Assembly (NCBI GenBank): GCA_044343155.1
Contig: JAVZSS010000002.1
Coordinates: forward strand, 1 to 40,099
From: SpSt-28 sp044343155
GTDB taxonomy: Archaea > Aenigmatarchaeota > Aenigmatarchaeia > CG10238-14 > SpSt-28
Length of the DNA: 40,099 nt
Direction: 5' to 3'
Shown here in pieces: positions 37,889 to 40,099 of this stretch. The translations under genes were made by a program, and so were the position numbers. The notes under the pieces were generated by a model. The model was not told where the DNA came from, searched no databases, and saw only the letters and a program-made list of their open reading frames with translations. Position 1 is the first letter of the stretch, and every line of letters starts with the position of its first letter.

Positions 37889-38601
37889 ATGACTTCACCT
37901 ATTAAAACAGACAACCTACCAACATGGGTTGTCCCGTTATTATAGTAAATAAGCACTGGAAATCCTTCTGAAGATATAAAAGATTTGGAAAACAAAAGCT
38001 GAGAATTTGATGGCATCGTATTCTCTATACACTTTTCCCAATCATATGGTTGGACTAAATTAAATACTGCAGATACAGGATTTCCTATATTCGTTATAAC
38101 TCTTATTACTGTTCCGAAATCTAATTTAATATTTTCTACTATGCATTCTATAAACTTAGAAAAAAATAGCCCATCAATGGAAATGGGAGAATAAATCCTA
38201 CCTAACCAACCGAAACATTTATTATCTTCACAAGTCTCTAGATCGATTATTCTTATTATTATAAGAGAGTTTGGATAGGTTACTCCAATATCTATTGGTG
38301 TAATTAGTATTTTGACTAGCCTATCTATATGAGTTATTTCCGTCGTATTTAGAAAAATTTTATCTAACTTCTCCGCATCTAATATTCCTCTCCAAATCAC
38401 ATTTCCTTTACCTAATACTATGTTTTCGTTAGAAATTAAATTGAGAGCATAATTTATTGTTTTTCTTTCAAGTGAAAACTCCTTAATAGTTACATGCATT
38501 TCTAAATAGCGTGACATAAAAAAATAATAAACAAAAACGATAATAACAATAATAAATATGGCAATAAACACATTTTGAGTAGTTAAGACAACCCCTTTCA
38601 C
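37885..38601 (-). CDS. N-terminally anchored surface protein, MKG start (pilin-like operon, gene 4)
   Basis: This 238-residue protein starts at GTG 38601, giving MKGVVL and then a membrane helix (about 12-30). The choice is supported by the MKG pattern shared with two other genes here and by the lack of room for a longer start. The outside part holds ERKTINYALNLISNENIVL followed by WRGILDAEKLDKIF, three cysteine pairs (CEDNKC and later CIVENI, KCIENT), and beta strands. No family recognised. Confidence 0.62.
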   Translation of the reverse strand: MKGVVLTTQNVFIAIFIIVIIVFVYYFFMSRYLEMHVTIKEFSLERKTINYALNLISNENIVLGKGNVIWRGILDAEKLDKIFLNTTEITHIDRLVKILITPIDIGVTYPNSLIIIRIIDLETCEDNKCFGWLGRIYSPISIDGLFFSKFIECIVENIKLDFGTVIRVITNIGNPVSAVFNLVQPYDWEKCIENTMPSNSQLLFSKSFISSEGFPVLIYYNNGTTHVGRLSVLIGEVI

Positions 38602-38602
38602 A

Positions 38603-39010
38603 CTATTCGCCTTCTATTTCATAAACAATATTTCCGTCTATAATTTTTTTCCTAAAAATAAATTTCTTAACATTGTCTTTCTGATAATTAAGGTCTATGA
38701 TGATGGGCTGTTTTGAAGAAGTTTTTTCTGCATAGCTTGGCGCCGATTTAAGATCAATCTTAACTAAATAATTACGAACATCAATTGAATATAATAAATC
38801 CTTAGAGGGAACATAAACTACTTCACCACTATATGTAGAAGCTATTGCCGCAATAAAACCAGCAAATTGTCTTGCCACATTTTCAGGAGATGAAAGAGCA
38901 AGCAACTCAATTATAGAAGAAATTATAGGAATTAATGCAACAATTACAATTATAAATGTAATCAAAAAAACTCCAATAATACCAACAAACTCTGAAACAT
39001 CACCCTTCAT
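38603..39010 (-). CDS. Pilin-like secreted protein with MKGDVS leader (gene 3)
   Basis: This 135-residue protein starts at ATG 39010; GTG 39019 is an in-frame alternative but lies in the previous gene. MKGDVSEFVG is followed by a long hydrophobic helix, then AFAA-like helix content and a beta-rich C-terminus (VKKFIFRKKIIDGNIVYEI). The MKGDVS start is identical to the protein at 36569 and fits a prepilin-peptidase leader cut after Gly3. No cysteines. Confidence 0.65.
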   Translation of the reverse strand: MKGDVSEFVGIIGVFLITFIIVIVALIPIISSIIELLALSSPENVARQFAGFIAAIASTYSGEVVYVPSKDLLYSIDVRNYLVKIDLKSAPSYAEKTSSKQPIIIDLNYQKDNVKKFIFRKKIIDGNIVYEIEGE

Positions 39011-39015
39011 TTTTT

Positions 39016-39282
39016 TCACTTAAACAATTTTTCGCATTCCTCTTTAGTTGGTTCCACTATATTATAATTTTCACATCCTTTTTTAGGATTTATATCTTCC
39101 CATTTCACTTTTTCCCCACCAATGATAGAAAGACAATAACTAATTAGTTTATTTCTACACGCGGTTTCACTTACACTTTCTGAAAAACCTGAAAACCATT
39201 TCCAAAAAACTATTATACCCATAATAGTAAAAAACCCTATCAAAATGGTTACAAAAATTGCGTGTTGAGTAATACATCTCAT
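39016..39282 (-). CDS. Small anchored Cys-containing protein (gene 2)
   Basis: This 88-residue protein starts MRCITQHA and has an N-terminal membrane helix of about 20 residues. A short outside part holds four cysteines (TACRNKLISYC, KGCENY, EECEKLF). It begins directly after the stop of gene 1 (TAAATG) and its stop overlaps the alternative GTG start of gene 3 (the ATG used at 39010 lies 5 bases past it). The cysteine pattern (C-x7-C then C) is like that in genes 1 and 7, suggesting a shared small disulfide domain. Confidence 0.62.
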   Translation of the reverse strand: MRCITQHAIFVTILIGFFTIMGIIVFWKWFSGFSESVSETACRNKLISYCLSIIGGEKVKWEDINPKKGCENYNIVEPTKEECEKLFK

Positions 39283-39981
39283 TTAAGCACCTACCAGCTT
39301 TATCAAAAAGTATTGTGTGCTACCAATAACTTTGCGTAGTGTAATTATAGATCTTTGTCCATTAGAAACTTCTATAAAGGAATGCGATTGACCTAATGGA
39401 ATAGAAACAATAGGAGAGATGTAAAGCGTGCAATCTCCTTCAGGAAATTTAGCAGATACAACACTATCTTGCGCATTTAGAATTATTTTTGTTGAAAGTA
39501 TTAAAAGGGGGGCTGAGCCAGTTGCACTAACAAGGGCCTTTTCAAATAGTTCAGAATTAACTAACAAACAATCTAAGCCCCTTTTATTTCCAACGCTTAT
39601 TAATTTTGATAAAGTTTCACCCAATCTTTCATTTTTTTTAAGATTTATAGATACTGGAAAATTAGGACTACATACAGTTTTCATGTTCTTATCTTCATAA
39701 GTATCTTCAGGTATATTATTACAAAAATCTTTACATTTAACCAATTTTCCATCTTCTCTCCAAGAAATTTTCTCAACTTCTGCACTCATGCATCCATATG
39801 TGCATCTATAAAGAGAGCATAACACTGCAGATTCTATACTAGTTGGTTTTTTTTCAAACCCTAAAAAAGAAAATATTTCAGAAAGCAAATGTCTTGATGA
39901 AGTAAAGATAATATATAGAGCTATACCAACTATAATTACTCCAGCAATTAAAAAAACAGGAACTGTTGAAACTCCTCCCAT
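39283..39981 (-). CDS. Anchored Cys-rich surface protein, first gene of the pilin-like operon
   Basis: This 232-residue protein starts MGGVSTV and a membrane helix (about 8-27). The outside domain begins with a cysteine helix (ESAVLCSLYRCTYGC), KCKDFC and further cysteines, and ends in beta strands (FPEGDCTLYISPIVSIPLG). There is no ribosome site; a TATA-like AATTTAAATA at 40001-40010 lies 20-29 bp upstream, so the operon mRNA is probably leaderless. Six genes follow in the same direction. No family recognised; it may be a pilus tip or minor-pilin component. Confidence 0.65.
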   Translation of the reverse strand: MGGVSTVPVFLIAGVIIVGIALYIIFTSSRHLLSEIFSFLGFEKKPTSIESAVLCSLYRCTYGCMSAEVEKISWREDGKLVKCKDFCNNIPEDTYEDKNMKTVCSPNFPVSINLKKNERLGETLSKLISVGNKRGLDCLLVNSELFEKALVSATGSAPLLILSTKIILNAQDSVVSAKFPEGDCTLYISPIVSIPLGQSHSFIEVSNGQRSIITLRKVIGSTQYFLIKLVGA

Positions 39982-40000
39982 TTAATCTAATATTTTTCCG

Positions 40001-40010
40001 AATTTAAATA
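40001..40010 (-). promoter_or_regulatory. TATA box of the pilin-like operon
   Basis: TATTTAAATT on the minus strand, 20-29 bp before the first ATG (39981), fits an archaeal TATA box driving a leaderless transcript. Further upstream a repeated TTGGG (three copies on the minus strand, 40034-40047) could be a regulatory site. Confidence 0.5.
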
Positions 40011-40099
40011 AAATCTAACAACCAAAAATAAATCCAACCCAACCCAATTTTTCACACATGCTTCTTTTCAAATTTTCAAGAGAGAGAACAAAAAACTGA

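Noticed and set aside
40020..40098. Open frame on the minus strand entering from the right edge and ending near 40018
   Set aside because: Only about 26 codons are visible and no family feature is seen; it may be the end of a gene outside the window or chance.

Overview
The window is archaeal and strongly A+T-rich. It carries archaeal-type ribosomal proteins (eL14, eL19, eL24, eL32, eS28, L7Ae, P0/P1), Alba, Spt5, SecY/SecE with a DUF106/YidC-like partner, a class II GAPDH, an archaeal Lrp-like regulator and tRNAs without an encoded CCA. Genes are packed tightly: ATGA overlaps within operons, convergent genes sharing stop codons, and mostly very short intergenic gaps, often with the TATA-like box about 25 bp from the start codon (leaderless mRNA). 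This compactness, the broken-up ribosomal operons and the many small membrane proteins suggest a small-genome archaeon, perhaps of the DPANN group. The lineage is an inference, since no search was possible.

Layout. 1-2001: N-terminus of a cation P-type ATPase, a UPF0200 P-loop kinase-like protein, and an AsnRS-related asparagine synthetase. 2062-4403 (minus): uS13-uS4-uS11, endonuclease V with a small coupled ORF, and tRNA-Ala(UGC). 4432-7963 (minus): a Cas4-like nuclease, L7Ae-eS28-eL24, and archaeal GluRS. 8011-10310: a winged-helix protein, a Xer-type recombinase, a ferredoxin and NAD(P)H-hydrate dehydratase. 10339-14589: a MacB-like ABC system with an S-layer-type adaptor, then GAPDH. 14572-16598: an oxidative-stress and iron block (small CxxC protein, superoxide reductase, peroxiredoxin, Lrp-like regulator, encapsulated-ferritin-like protein). 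16635-19266: tRNA-Arg(UCG) followed by an island-like segment with serial hairpins, an unrecognised 384-residue protein and a ribbon-helix-helix/nucleotidyltransferase fusion. 19267-26873: ThiI, then the spc-operon half S8-L6-(Nudix)-L32e-L19e-L18-S5-L30-L15-SecY-DUF106-L14e. 26926-33462: FKBP, FtsZ, SecE, Spt5, L11, L1, P0, P1, an HD protein, a DHH phosphoesterase and Alba. 33526-39981: membrane and secreted proteins ending in a tight operon of short N-terminally anchored, partly cysteine-rich proteins, several beginning with MKG and resembling type IV pilins.

The most interesting points are: (i) the pilin-like operon at the right end; (ii) the tRNA-Arg-linked segment with an RHH-fused, apparently catalytically dead nucleotidyltransferase; (iii) an altered ribosomal stalk base (uL11 without its proline-rich loop, P0 lacking most of its spine); (iv) a Nudix hydrolase translationally wired into the spc operon; (v) a probable AUU start codon on uL6; and (vi) a 16-bp direct repeat flanking the likely TATA box of the peroxiredoxin gene.
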